Positions 1 to 7,311 of a stretch of DNA of 45,748 bases are shown piece by piece (position 1 is the first letter of the stretch; each line of letters opens with the position of its first letter). This stretch comes from Mycolicibacterium septicum DSM 44393. GTDB lineage: Bacteria; Actinomycetota; Actinomycetes; Mycobacteriales; Mycobacteriaceae. Below the pieces are notes generated by a model. That model had not been told where the DNA came from. It saw nothing but the letters and a program-made list of their open reading frames with translations, and did not search any database. Where the stretch lies: positions 452,210 through 497,957 of the forward strand of contig NZ_HG322953.1 in NCBI RefSeq assembly GCF_000455325.1. The letters are read 5' to 3'. The translations under genes and the position numbers were made by a program.

Positions 1-801
1 GCGCGCCGCCGCTACGGCAGCACCTCGCTGCGCGTGGGGGCGGCGTCGATCTGGTTGAGCGTCATCGTGCTGCTGCCGTTGGCGGCGATCCTGTGGCAGG
101 CGGCCGGCGGTGGGTGGAACGCCTTCTGGCTGGCCGTCACGTCCAACGCGGCGCTGGAGTCGTTCCGGGTCACGCTGACCATCTCGGCAGGCGTGACCGT
201 GGTGAACCTGTTCTTCGGCCTGATCGTGGCCTGGGTGCTAACCCGTGACGACTTCCCCGGCAAGCGGCTGGTCGACTCGGTGATCGACCTGCCGTTCGCC
301 CTGCCGACCATCGTGGCGAGCCTGGTGATGCTGGCGCTGTACGGCCCGGCCAGTCCGGTCGGCCTGCACCTGCAGCACACCAAATGGGGCGTCGGTATTG
401 CGTTGCTGTTCGTCACGTTGCCGTTCGTGGTGCGCTCGGTGCAGCCGGTGCTGTTGGAACTGGACCGTGATGTGGAGGAGGCCGCGGCATCGCTGGGCGC
501 CAACACCTTCACGATCCTGACCAAGATCATCTTGCCGGCGCTGCTGCCCTCGTTGCTGTCCGGCGCCGGGCTGGCGTTCTCCCGTGCCATCGGCGAGTTC
601 GGCTCGGTGGTGCTGATCGGTGGTGCGGTTCCCGGCGAGACCGAGGTGTCTTCGCAGTGGATCCGGACCCTGATCGAGAACGACGACCGGACCGGTGCCG
701 CGGCGATCTCCATTGTGCTGCTGGTGATCTCGTTCGTGGTGCTGTTCGTGCTGCGGGCGGTGGGTTCGCGTGCGGCCAAACGTGAGGAGCTTTCGGCATG
801 A
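1..801 (+). CDS. cysT: Sulfate ABC transporter permease CysT (5' partial)
   Basis: One of the two inner-membrane permease subunits of the sulfate/thiosulfate importer. The reading frame is open from base 1 with no convincing start, so the N-terminus lies upstream of the window; a GTG at 34 is in frame but falls inside the region expected before the first helix. Several hydrophobic membrane segments are visible. The conserved EAA loop that docks on the ATPase is present (EEAAASLGANTF, then a conserved I-x-LP), followed by AIGEFG. The stop overlaps the cysW start in an ATGA at 798-801, so the two are translationally coupled. Family assignment is firm; only the start is missing. Confidence 0.93.
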   Translation, partial: ARRRYGSTSLRVGAASIWLSVIVLLPLAAILWQAAGGGWNAFWLAVTSNAALESFRVTLTISAGVTVVNLFFGLIVAWVLTRDDFPGKRLVDSVIDLPFALPTIVASLVMLALYGPASPVGLHLQHTKWGVGIALLFVTLPFVVRSVQPVLLELDRDVEEAAASLGANTFTILTKIILPALLPSLLSGAGLAFSRAIGEFGSVVLIGGAVPGETEVSSQWIRTLIENDDRTGAAAISIVLLVISFVVLFVLRAVGSRAAKREELSA

Positions 802-1619
802 CGCTCTCACCGTCGGTGCGTTACCTGCTGCGCTTTCTGGCACTGGCCTATGTGGCGGTGCTGGTGGTGGTGCCGGTCGGGCTGATCCTGTGGCGGACCT
901 TCAGCCCCGGTGTCGGAGCGTTCTTCGCATCGGTGGGCACGCCCGCGGCCATCTCGGCGCTGCAGCTGTCGCTCCTGGTGGTGGCGATCGTGGTGCCGCT
1001 CAACGTGTTGTTCGGGGTTCCCACGGCCCTGGTGCTGGCCCGCAACCGGTTCCGCGGCAAGAGCGCCCTGCAGGCGATCATCGACCTGCCGTTCGCGGTG
1101 TCCCCGGTGGTCGTGGGTGTCGCGCTCATCCTGCTGTGGGGTTCGGCCGGACTGCTCGGCTTCGTCGAGAACAACCTCGGATTCAAGACCATCTTCGGCT
1201 TCCCCGGCATCGTGCTGGCCAGCATCTTCGTCACGGTCCCGTTCGTGATCCGTGAGGTCGAGCCGGTGTTGCACGAGATCGGCACCGATCAGGAAGAAGC
1301 CGCCGCGACGCTGGGGTCGACCTGGTGGCAGACGTTCTGGCGGATCACCCTGCCGTCGATCCGGTGGGGCCTGACGTACGGCATCGTGCTGACCATCGCC
1401 CGCACGCTGGGGGAGTTCGGTGCGGTGATCATGGTGTCCTCGAACCTGCCGGGCACCTCCCAGACGCTGACCCTGCTGGTGGCCGACCGCTACAACCGCG
1501 GTACCGCCGAATCGGTGTACGGGGCGTACGCCATCTCGACATTGCTCATGGCTGTCGCCGTGATCGTCCTGGTAGTCCAGGTGGTCCTCGACCGACGCCG
1601 AATCAAGGCCGCGCAGTAG
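798..1619 (+). CDS. cysW: Sulfate ABC transporter permease CysW
   Basis: Second permease subunit of the sulfate importer, 273 aa, partnering CysT and the ATPase CysA in the cytoplasmic membrane. About six hydrophobic segments are visible. The permease EAA loop is intact (EEAAATLGSTWWQTF, then ITLP) and is followed by TLGEFGAVIMVSSNLPG, typical of CysW. The ATG overlaps the cysT stop by four bases. cysA follows after 22 bases with an AGAAGGAGA ribosome site before it, so the three genes form one operon. A periplasmic sulfate-binding protein gene would be expected upstream of the window. Confidence 0.95.
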   Translation: MTLSPSVRYLLRFLALAYVAVLVVVPVGLILWRTFSPGVGAFFASVGTPAAISALQLSLLVVAIVVPLNVLFGVPTALVLARNRFRGKSALQAIIDLPFAVSPVVVGVALILLWGSAGLLGFVENNLGFKTIFGFPGIVLASIFVTVPFVIREVEPVLHEIGTDQEEAAATLGSTWWQTFWRITLPSIRWGLTYGIVLTIARTLGEFGAVIMVSSNLPGTSQTLTLLVADRYNRGTAESVYGAYAISTLLMAVAVIVLVVQVVLDRRRIKAAQ

Positions 1620-1641
1620 GCCCGAGAAGGAGACAAGAGCT

Positions 1642-2727
1642 ATGACCGACGCGATCGTGGTTCGGGGCGCCAACAAGCATTACGGCGATTTCGCGGCGCT
1701 CGACAACATCGACTTCGAGGTGCCGTCAGGTTCGTTGACCGCACTGCTGGGCCCGAGTGGCTCGGGCAAGTCCACCCTGCTGCGCGCCATCGCGGGCCTG
1801 GACCAGCCCGACACCGGGACCATCACCATCAACGGGCGCGACGTCACCGGGGTGCCGCCGCAGCGCCGCGGCATCGGGTTCGTGTTCCAGCACTACGCGG
1901 CGTTCAAACACCTGACCGTCCGCGACAACGTGGCATTCGGCCTGAAGATCCGTAAGCGTCCCAAGGCCGAGGTCAAGGAGAAGGTCGACAATCTGCTGGA
2001 AGTGGTGGGGCTGGCCGGTTTTCAGACCCGCTATCCCAACCAGCTGTCAGGTGGTCAGCGTCAGCGCATGGCATTGGCGCGGGCGTTGGCGGTCGACCCG
2101 CAGGTGCTGCTGCTCGACGAACCGTTCGGGGCGCTGGATGCCAAGGTGCGTGACGACCTGCGCACCTGGCTACGTCGCCTGCACGACGAGGTGCACGTCA
2201 CCACGGTGCTGGTGACCCATGACCAGGCCGAGGCGCTCGACGTGGCGGACCGCATCGCGGTGCTCAACAAGGGGCGCATCGAGCAGGTCGGCTCACCGAC
2301 CGAGGTCTACGACGAGCCGGCGAACGCGTTCGTGATGTCGTTCCTGGGTGCGGTCTCGGAGCTGAACGGGATCTTGGTGCGCCCGCACGATATCCGGGTC
2401 GGCCGCAATCCGGAGCTGGCCGTTGCCGCCGGTGACGGCACCGCCGAGGCCACCGGGGTACTGCGGGCCACCATCGACCGGATCGTGATGCTCGGCTTCG
2501 AGGTGCGGGTCGAATTGACCGGTGCCGCAACCCATGTGCCGTTCACCGCGCAGATCACCCGCGGTGACGCCGAGGCGCTGGGGCTGCGGGAGGGCGACAC
2601 GGTCTATGTGCGCGCGACGCGCGTTCCTCAGATCGCCGGGGGAGTGCAGATTCCGGCGGGTGGCGAAGAACCCTCGAAGGATTCCGAGAAGACCAACGAC
2701 GAGGACGAGGCGCTGACCGTCAGCTGA
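1642..2727 (+). CDS. cysA: Sulfate ABC transporter ATP-binding protein CysA
   Basis: ATPase subunit of the sulfate importer, 361 aa. The cytoplasmic dimer drives transport through CysT/CysW. Visible motifs are Walker A GPSGSGKST near residue 38, the Q-loop in FVFQHYAAF, the ABC signature LSGGQRQR near 137, Walker B VLLLDEPFG near 157 and the switch histidine in VTHDQAEAL. The C-terminal ~120 residues form the TOBE-type regulatory region found in CysA/MalK ATPases. A purine-rich ribosome site (GAAGGAG) precedes the ATG. The stop codon lies in the loop of an inverted repeat likely to act as the operon terminator. Confidence 0.95.
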   Translation: MTDAIVVRGANKHYGDFAALDNIDFEVPSGSLTALLGPSGSGKSTLLRAIAGLDQPDTGTITINGRDVTGVPPQRRGIGFVFQHYAAFKHLTVRDNVAFGLKIRKRPKAEVKEKVDNLLEVVGLAGFQTRYPNQLSGGQRQRMALARALAVDPQVLLLDEPFGALDAKVRDDLRTWLRRLHDEVHVTTVLVTHDQAEALDVADRIAVLNKGRIEQVGSPTEVYDEPANAFVMSFLGAVSELNGILVRPHDIRVGRNPELAVAAGDGTAEATGVLRATIDRIVMLGFEVRVELTGAATHVPFTAQITRGDAEALGLREGDTVYVRATRVPQIAGGVQIPAGGEEPSKDSEKTNDEDEALTVS

Positions 2728-2736
2728 GACGGTCAG
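2713..2736. terminator. Inverted repeat between cysA and the cstR-like gene
   Basis: A perfect 9-bp stem CTGACCGTC / GACGGTCAG with a 6-base loop that contains the cysA stop codon. It lies between two converging genes, so it may terminate both. There is no T-tract, which is usual for mycobacterial hairpin terminators. Seen in sequence; function inferred. Confidence 0.5.
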
Positions 2737-2746
2737 GCCCGTCCGG

Positions 2747-3007
2747 TCAGGCCAGGGTCAGGAACAGCCGCTCCAGCTCGGCGACGTCCATGGTCTCGTC
2801 GCTGTTGCCGTTGATGCACTCGCGCAGACTGGTGGCGACGATCTTGAATCCCGCGCGGTCCAGCGCGCGGGACACCGCGGCGAGCTGGGTCACGACGTCC
2901 TTGCAGTCGCGGCCCTGCTCGATCATGGAGATGACGCCCGCGAGCTGTCCTTGCGCGCGCCGGAGCCGGTTGAGGATGGCGGCGATCGATTCCTCGTCGC
3001 AGATCAT
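2747..3007 (-). CDS. cstR: CstR-like persulfide-sensing repressor (CsoR/DUF156 family)
   Basis: An 86-aa all-helical DNA-binding repressor of the CsoR/RcnR/CstR family. Copper-sensing CsoR uses Cys-His-Cys, with the His four residues before the second Cys. Here the two conserved cysteines are C35 and C64, the same 29-residue spacing, but the His position is S60. That Cys-only pattern is the hallmark of CstR, which senses persulfides through disulfide or polysulfide formation between the two cysteines. It is last in a minus-strand set of sulfide-handling genes, which supports this role. An 18-bp inverted repeat at 3045-3062 lies about 40 bases upstream of the ATG, suggesting autoregulation. 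The ribosome site is AGGGGGA. An extra Cys is present at residue 3. Family is firm; persulfide ligand is inferred. Confidence 0.85.
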   Translation of the reverse strand: MICDEESIAAILNRLRRAQGQLAGVISMIEQGRDCKDVVTQLAAVSRALDRAGFKIVATSLRECINGNSDETMDVAELERLFLTLA

Positions 3008-3044
3008 GTTGTCCCCCTTAACGGTTGGGTCAGTTGCTTGCCAT

Positions 3045-3062
3045 CATACCCGTGGGGGTATG
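3045..3062. promoter_or_regulatory. Putative CstR operator before the cstR-like gene
   Basis: CATACCCGTGGGGGTATG, with 7-base arms CATACCC / GGGTATG and a 4-base centre. It has the same 18-bp layout as the two sites at 7193-7210 and 7225-7242. It overlaps a possible -10 (TATGAT on the minus strand, 3043-3048) for the repressor gene. The motif match is seen; binding is inferred. Confidence 0.65.
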
Positions 3063-3071
3063 GGTGTATGG

Positions 3072-3932
3072 TCATGTTGTCGTAGCGGGTGGGCCGAAGA
3101 TCCACCGCAGCGGACACCATCCGAGCCGGGCGCAGCTGAGGTTGCCGAGACCCGCCAGCAGGGTGAGGCCGGCCGCGGTGAGCCCGACGGCGGGGTGAAC
3201 TTCCTGGCCGAGGATCAGCGACGCCATGAGCAACACAAACCATCCGAAGGCCCGGCGCACGGCGTCGGGGTCGACGTGCGTGGTCAGCCGGGTGCCCAGC
3301 AGACTGCCCAGCACCGCCGCGGCGGTGACGGCGCCGGCGATCGTCCAGTCGATCGGCACGGTGCTCAGATGTCCGGCCAGACCCGCGGCCGAGTTCATCG
3401 TGATCACCAGTAGAGAGGTTCCGACCGCGACGGGCATGGGCAGGCCGCCCAGCAGCGCCAGGGCGGGCACCACCAGGAACCCGCCGCCGGCTCCGACGGC
3501 TCCGGTCACCACGCCGACCCCCAGCCCCATCAGCAGGACCTTGGCAACGGGCATCGTCCGGGCCGTCGAATCGCACGCCTTGCGGCCCTTGATCATTGCG
3601 ATACCCGTGGCAATCATCACCACCGTGAAGGCGGTCAGCAGTACCGATCCGGGCACGACATAGCTCAGCAGTCCGCCCAGGTATGCGCCGACCATGCCGG
3701 CCGCACCGAACATCAGGCCACTGCGCCATTGCACCCGGCCGGCGCGCGCATGAGACAAGGTGCTGACCGCGCTGGTCACCCCGACGACCAGCAGCGAGGT
3801 GGCGATCGCCTGCTTGGCCTCCATGCCGGCCACGTACGCCAGCAGCGGAACGGTCAGGATCGAGCCGCCCCCGCCGAGGAGTCCAAGGGACACCCCGACC
3901 AGGACGGCCAGCGCGACAGCGACGGCGATCAT
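3072..3932 (-). CDS. TauE/SafE family sulfite (organosulfonate) exporter
   Basis: A 286-aa integral membrane protein of the TauE/SafE family. About eight hydrophobic segments form two related halves, with the glycine-rich loops GLLGGGGSILTVPLL near residue 18 and GAVGAGGGFLVVPAL near residue 143 that mark the family. The likely role is export of sulfite or thiosulfate produced by the neighbouring enzymes, as proposed for TauE of the S. aureus cst operon. Its ATG overlaps the stop of the upstream rhodanese gene (ATGA, 3929-3932), indicating coupled translation. The C-terminus carries two cysteines (SCARLGWCPL) after the last helix. Substrate is inferred from family and context. Confidence 0.85.
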   Translation of the reverse strand: MIAVAVALAVLVGVSLGLLGGGGSILTVPLLAYVAGMEAKQAIATSLLVVGVTSAVSTLSHARAGRVQWRSGLMFGAAGMVGAYLGGLLSYVVPGSVLLTAFTVVMIATGIAMIKGRKACDSTARTMPVAKVLLMGLGVGVVTGAVGAGGGFLVVPALALLGGLPMPVAVGTSLLVITMNSAAGLAGHLSTVPIDWTIAGAVTAAAVLGSLLGTRLTTHVDPDAVRRAFGWFVLLMASLILGQEVHPAVGLTAAGLTLLAGLGNLSCARLGWCPLRWIFGPPATTT

Positions 3933-4525
3933 GCCAACGCGCCGGAAGGTGTTTGCGTGGAACCGATCAGCTGCTCGACGACGCTCTGGGCATCACAGGA
4001 CGCGCCCCGGTTGTACGGCAGCTTGGCCAGCATCATGCCCATCGCGCAGGTGTTCGTCAGCGCCGCGGTGGTCAGCCCGGCCCCGATCGCCGCGGCGACC
4101 CACTTCAGCTTGGGAGCGGCGATGCTGCCCAGGACGCTGCTCAGCACGATCGACCCGGCAACCAGGCGGACCTGGCGCTCCAAGTCCCAGCGCTGCGCGC
4201 CACGGCGCACCCCGAATCCCTTGTCCTGCCAGGCGGTCATGCCGCCCTCGAGGATCGAGACGTTCGGCAGACCGGCGTCGCGCAGCGTCTGGCCGGCGGT
4301 GCTCGCCCGCTGCCCGGAGCGACAGATCAGCACGACGTTCTCGTCGAGGTGCTGGGCGATCTCGTCCCGATGTTCCTGCAGCAGATTCAGCGGCACGTTG
4401 TAAGCGCCTGGGATATGGGCCGTTTCGAACTCAACGGGCGTGCGGACATCGATGAGCCGCGGGCCGTCACCGGTCTTCTTGAGTTCGTTCAGTTCGGCGG
4501 CGTCGATGATCGACGAGGTGGACAT
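3929..4525 (-). CDS. Rhodanese-domain protein with DUF2892 membrane tail
   Basis: A 198-aa protein. An N-terminal rhodanese domain (about residues 5-110) has the active-site loop CRSGQR with the persulfide-carrying cysteine at C68. A C-terminal portion (about 115-170) has two hydrophobic helices and resembles the DUF2892 inner-membrane domain often attached to rhodaneses. It probably accepts or passes sulfane sulfur at the membrane between the quinone-linked sulfide oxidoreductase and the exporter. It lies between these two genes: the ATG is at the sqr stop and its own stop overlaps the exporter start. An extra CAMGMM segment and a late Cys (C177) are present. Domain calls are firm; the sulfur partner is inferred. 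Confidence 0.85.
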   Translation of the reverse strand: MSTSSIIDAAELNELKKTGDGPRLIDVRTPVEFETAHIPGAYNVPLNLLQEHRDEIAQHLDENVVLICRSGQRASTAGQTLRDAGLPNVSILEGGMTAWQDKGFGVRRGAQRWDLERQVRLVAGSIVLSSVLGSIAAPKLKWVAAAIGAGLTTAALTNTCAMGMMLAKLPYNRGASCDAQSVVEQLIGSTQTPSGALA

Positions 4526-5736
4526 CAGGCAAGACCTTTCAACATCAGGTTCCAGTACATGGCGGGCAGCCCGTACTTCTTCATGAGCCAGTACGGCCGG
4601 TGCGGCTTGACCGGATCGAGCAGGGGGAAGGAGGGTTTGAGTGCGAAGTCGTAGTCGAACTCGGCCAGCAGCATCTCCCGTGAGGAGGTGACGATCGGGC
4701 AGGACGCGTAGCCGTCGTAGGCTCCGGGCAGCGGGCGACCGCTCAGTACCGCGCCGATGTTCTCCACGACGACGGGTGCCTGTTTACGTATGGCCGCACC
4801 GGTTTTCGAGTTCGGCGACGATCCCGCATCGCCGAGCGCGAACACGTTCGGGTAGCGCACGTGCTGCATCGTGTGCTTGTCGATGTCGACGTACCCGTTG
4901 GCGTCCCCGCCGACATGGCTCGTGGACAGCGGGCTGGCCTTGATCCAGTCCGGTGCGGACTGATGCGGGACCGCGTGGAGTACGTCGTAGGGAAGGACGG
5001 TGTCGATACCTTCGGCGACATTGGTCATCGTGACCTTGCGGGACGCCGAATCGATGGACCGCACTTCACTTCCGGTGTGCAGCGTGATGCCGTAGTCGGC
5101 GATGACCTTGTCCAGGTTGTCGGCGATCGCGGGGATGCCGAAGATCCGCGGGGTCGGGACCACCAGATGCACGTCGATGTCGTCGAGCACACCCTGGCGC
5201 CGCCAGTGGTCGCAGGCCAGGTAGGCGATCTTCTGGGGCGCACCGGCGCACTTGATCGGGCCCGAGGGCATGGTGAACACCGCGGTCCCGGATCGGGTGT
5301 CGCGGATGAATTCCCATGTGCGCGGGGCGAGGTCGAAGCGGTAGTTCGACGAGACCCCGTCCTTGCCGAGGGTGTCGGTCAGGCCCTCGGTGCGTTCCCA
5401 GTCCAGCTGGATGCCGGGGGCCACCACCAGCACGTCGTAGGAGTATGTCGCGCCGTCGGCACACGTGACCGTGTTGGCGTCCGGATCGACGGATGTCACC
5501 GCGCTCTTGATCCAGGTGGCGCCGCGCGGCATCACCGACGCTTCGGCGCGCTCGGTTTCGGCGGCCGTCGCCTGGCCGCCGCCCACCAGTGTCCACAGCG
5601 GCTGGTAGTAGTGCTTGTCGGACGGCTCGATGATCGCCACGTCGGTGTAGTGCTTGCGCAGCAACCGGGCCGCCACGGTGACCCCGGCCGTACCGCCGCC
5701 GATGATCAGGACCTCGTGCTTGAGTGGGGTGGACAT
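4525..5736 (-). CDS. sqr: Sulfide:quinone oxidoreductase (SQR)
   Basis: A 403-aa FAD-dependent membrane-associated flavoprotein that oxidises sulfide to sulfane sulfur and passes electrons to quinone. The FAD-binding GxGxxG is in VLIIGGGTAGVTVAARL right after the start. The two cysteines expected in type II, mitochondrial-like SQRs are in context: IKCAGAPQKIAYL (C163) and YASCPIVTSSREMLLAEFDY (C346). I chose the ATG at 5736 (MSTPLKHEVLIIGGG); the same frame stays open upstream to 5844, but that extension overlaps the dioxygenase gene and looks non-coding. An AGGA lies about 14 bases before the start. It is second in the sulfide operon. Some SQR-like flavoproteins act on other substrates, but the context favours sulfide. 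Confidence 0.88.
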   Translation of the reverse strand: MSTPLKHEVLIIGGGTAGVTVAARLLRKHYTDVAIIEPSDKHYYQPLWTLVGGGQATAAETERAEASVMPRGATWIKSAVTSVDPDANTVTCADGATYSYDVLVVAPGIQLDWERTEGLTDTLGKDGVSSNYRFDLAPRTWEFIRDTRSGTAVFTMPSGPIKCAGAPQKIAYLACDHWRRQGVLDDIDVHLVVPTPRIFGIPAIADNLDKVIADYGITLHTGSEVRSIDSASRKVTMTNVAEGIDTVLPYDVLHAVPHQSAPDWIKASPLSTSHVGGDANGYVDIDKHTMQHVRYPNVFALGDAGSSPNSKTGAAIRKQAPVVVENIGAVLSGRPLPGAYDGYASCPIVTSSREMLLAEFDYDFALKPSFPLLDPVKPHRPYWLMKKYGLPAMYWNLMLKGLA

Positions 5737-5785
5737 ACTTGTTGTGTTTTCCTGTCTCTCAGACGATTTGCGCGGGTGTGCTGTC

Positions 5786-7165
5786 TCAGGCGGTCTGGGT
5801 GCTGTCGGCCCAGGCGCCGTAACCACCGAGGATGTCGCTGACATCGGTGAAGCCGCGCCCGCGCAGCAGGCTGGCCGCCACCGAAGAGCGGTAGCCGCCG
5901 GCGCAGTAGACCACGGTCGGGCGGGCGGGATCCAATTCGCCGGTCCGGTCGGGCAACTGACCCACGGGAATGTTGACCGCGCCGGGGATCATGCCCGCTT
6001 CGGTTTCGCCAGGATTGCGCACGTCGACGATCTGCAGGTCCTCGACGGTGGCGGCGCGCTCGGCGAAGGCGGTGGCGGTCAACCGTGAGGCGACGGTCAC
6101 ATCGTCCCGGTGCTCGAACATCGTCAGTTCCGGGTTGTCCAGGTATCCCAGCACGCGGTCGAATCCGATTCGGGCCAGCCGGTTCTTGCCTTCACGTTCC
6201 TCGCCCGGGTCGGTGACCAGCACGATGTCGGCGTCGGGTTTGACCACCGAGCCGGCGAATTCGGCGTAGCGCCCGGCCAGCCCTATGTTGATCGCGTTGC
6301 GCAGATGACCCATCGCGAAGTCTTCGGGGCTGCGGCCGTCGATCAGCATGGCGCCACCGGTCACGGCGTCGGTGGCCTGGCGATAGTCCAGTGCCTCCGG
6401 CATCGCTTCCTCGTCCAGCAGCGCGCGGTCCTTGCGGTTGAGGATCGCGTCGTACACGAAGTAGCCCGGGGCGGGCGGTTGGCCGGCGGTGACCAGCTCG
6501 ATGAACGACTGCTTGTCGGGTGCGCGCAGCGCGTAGTTGGTCTGCTTCTGCTCACCCATGGTGGACGACAGCTCTGTGGACAGGTTCTTGCCACAGGCCG
6601 AACCCGCGCCGTGCGCCGGGAAGACCCGGGTGGCATCGGGCAGCGGCAACAGCTTTTCGTGCAACGAGTGGTAGAGCTTGTCGGCCAGCTCGTCTCGGGT
6701 GAAACCGATCGAGGCCAGCAGGTCGGGCCGGCCGACGTCGCCGATGAACAGGGTGTCTCCGGTCAGGACGCCGTAGGGAACGGTGTCATCGGCATGTTCG
6801 TAGACCACGATGCTCATCGACTCCGGGGTGTGTCCCGGGGTGTGGCGGAATTCCAGCACCACCTCACCCAGCGAGATGCGTTGGCCGTCTTCGACTCCCA
6901 TGTGATCGAACTCCGGCTGGGCGACCGATGAGTACACGATCTGGGCGCCGGTGGCCTCGGCCAGCTCGAGGTGGCCGGACAAGAAGTCTGCGTGGAAGTG
7001 GGTCTCGATCACGTGGGTGATCTGCATACCGAGCTTCTCGGCGTCGGCGACGTACTCGGAGACGTCGCGCTGCGGGTCGACGACGACGGCGCGACCGGTG
7101 GACTCATCGCCGATCAGGTACGACGCATGGGACAGACAGTCCAGGTAGTACTGGATGAACTTCAT
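5786..7165 (-). CDS. Persulfide dioxygenase-rhodanese fusion (CstB/ETHE1-like)
   Basis: A 459-aa protein that probably oxidises low-molecular-weight persulfides to sulfite or thiosulfate. Residues 1-240 form a metallo-beta-lactamase-fold non-heme iron domain: THFHADFLSGH (H56, H58, D60), FRHTPGHT (H112) and LTGDTLFIGDVGRPDL (D137) fit the persulfide dioxygenase set. Two rhodanese modules follow. The first (about 265-350) has no cysteine at the active-site position (VTDPGEE). The second (about 370-455) has an intact loop CAGGYRS with C421. This layout matches S. aureus CstB. It is first in the operon, with GAGGAG seven bases before the ATG and a strong promoter upstream at 7223-7250 overlaid by putative CstR operators. 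Confidence 0.88.
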   Translation of the reverse strand: MKFIQYYLDCLSHASYLIGDESTGRAVVVDPQRDVSEYVADAEKLGMQITHVIETHFHADFLSGHLELAEATGAQIVYSSVAQPEFDHMGVEDGQRISLGEVVLEFRHTPGHTPESMSIVVYEHADDTVPYGVLTGDTLFIGDVGRPDLLASIGFTRDELADKLYHSLHEKLLPLPDATRVFPAHGAGSACGKNLSTELSSTMGEQKQTNYALRAPDKQSFIELVTAGQPPAPGYFVYDAILNRKDRALLDEEAMPEALDYRQATDAVTGGAMLIDGRSPEDFAMGHLRNAINIGLAGRYAEFAGSVVKPDADIVLVTDPGEEREGKNRLARIGFDRVLGYLDNPELTMFEHRDDVTVASRLTATAFAERAATVEDLQIVDVRNPGETEAGMIPGAVNIPVGQLPDRTGELDPARPTVVYCAGGYRSSVAASLLRGRGFTDVSDILGGYGAWADSTQTA

Positions 7166-7192
7166 TGTTCAACTCCTCAGGTGGGCGGTCTG

Positions 7193-7210
7193 TATACCTA
7201 GGGGGGTATA
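7193..7210. promoter_or_regulatory. Putative CstR operator 2 (near transcription start)
   Basis: TATACCTAGGGGGGTATA. The 7-base arms GTATACC / GGTATAC cover 7192-7211. It lies just downstream of the -10 box of the sulfide operon promoter (minus strand), where bound repressor would block initiation. It shares the ATACC-N6-GGTAT core with the sites at 3045 and 7225. Confidence 0.6.
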
Positions 7211-7222
7211 CCAATAAGCCCA

Positions 7223-7250
7223 AATATACCCCTTGGGGTATAGGAGTCAA
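7223..7250 (-). promoter_or_regulatory. Promoter of the sulfide operon with embedded CstR operator
   Basis: On the minus strand a -35 TTGACT (7245-7250) and a -10 TATATT (7223-7228) are separated by 16 bases. The spacer is filled by an inverted repeat with 8-base arms, TATACCCC-TT-GGGGTATA on the plus strand (7225-7242). A repressor bound there would mask both hexamers. The promoter is close to the SigA consensus and is 58 bases from the dioxygenase start. Boxes are seen; activity and repressor identity are inferred. Confidence 0.7.
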
Positions 7251-7261
7251 GCCGACGAAGG

Positions 7262-7286
7262 CGCCCCCGGGCGGTACCCGGGGGCG
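7262..7286 (-). terminator. Terminator of the nirA-cysH-che1 operon
   Basis: A perfect 10-bp GC stem (CGCCCCCGGG / CCCGGGGGCG) with a 5-base loop, 25 bases downstream of the che1 stop on the minus strand. It insulates this operon from the sulfide operon promoter just beyond. No T-tract. Confidence 0.65.
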
Positions 7287-7311
7287 TGAATGCCGTGAGG
7301 AGAGCGGGGGG

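Noticed and set aside
2731..2753. Two copies of GGTCAGGCC near the cysA/cstR ends
   Set aside because: Short and explained in part by the terminator stem; no further copies or partner were seen.
5737..5844. N-terminal extension of the SQR frame (36 residues beyond the chosen ATG)
   Set aside because: It lies mostly inside the dioxygenase gene, has no FAD-domain homology and would displace the GxGxxG from the N-terminus.
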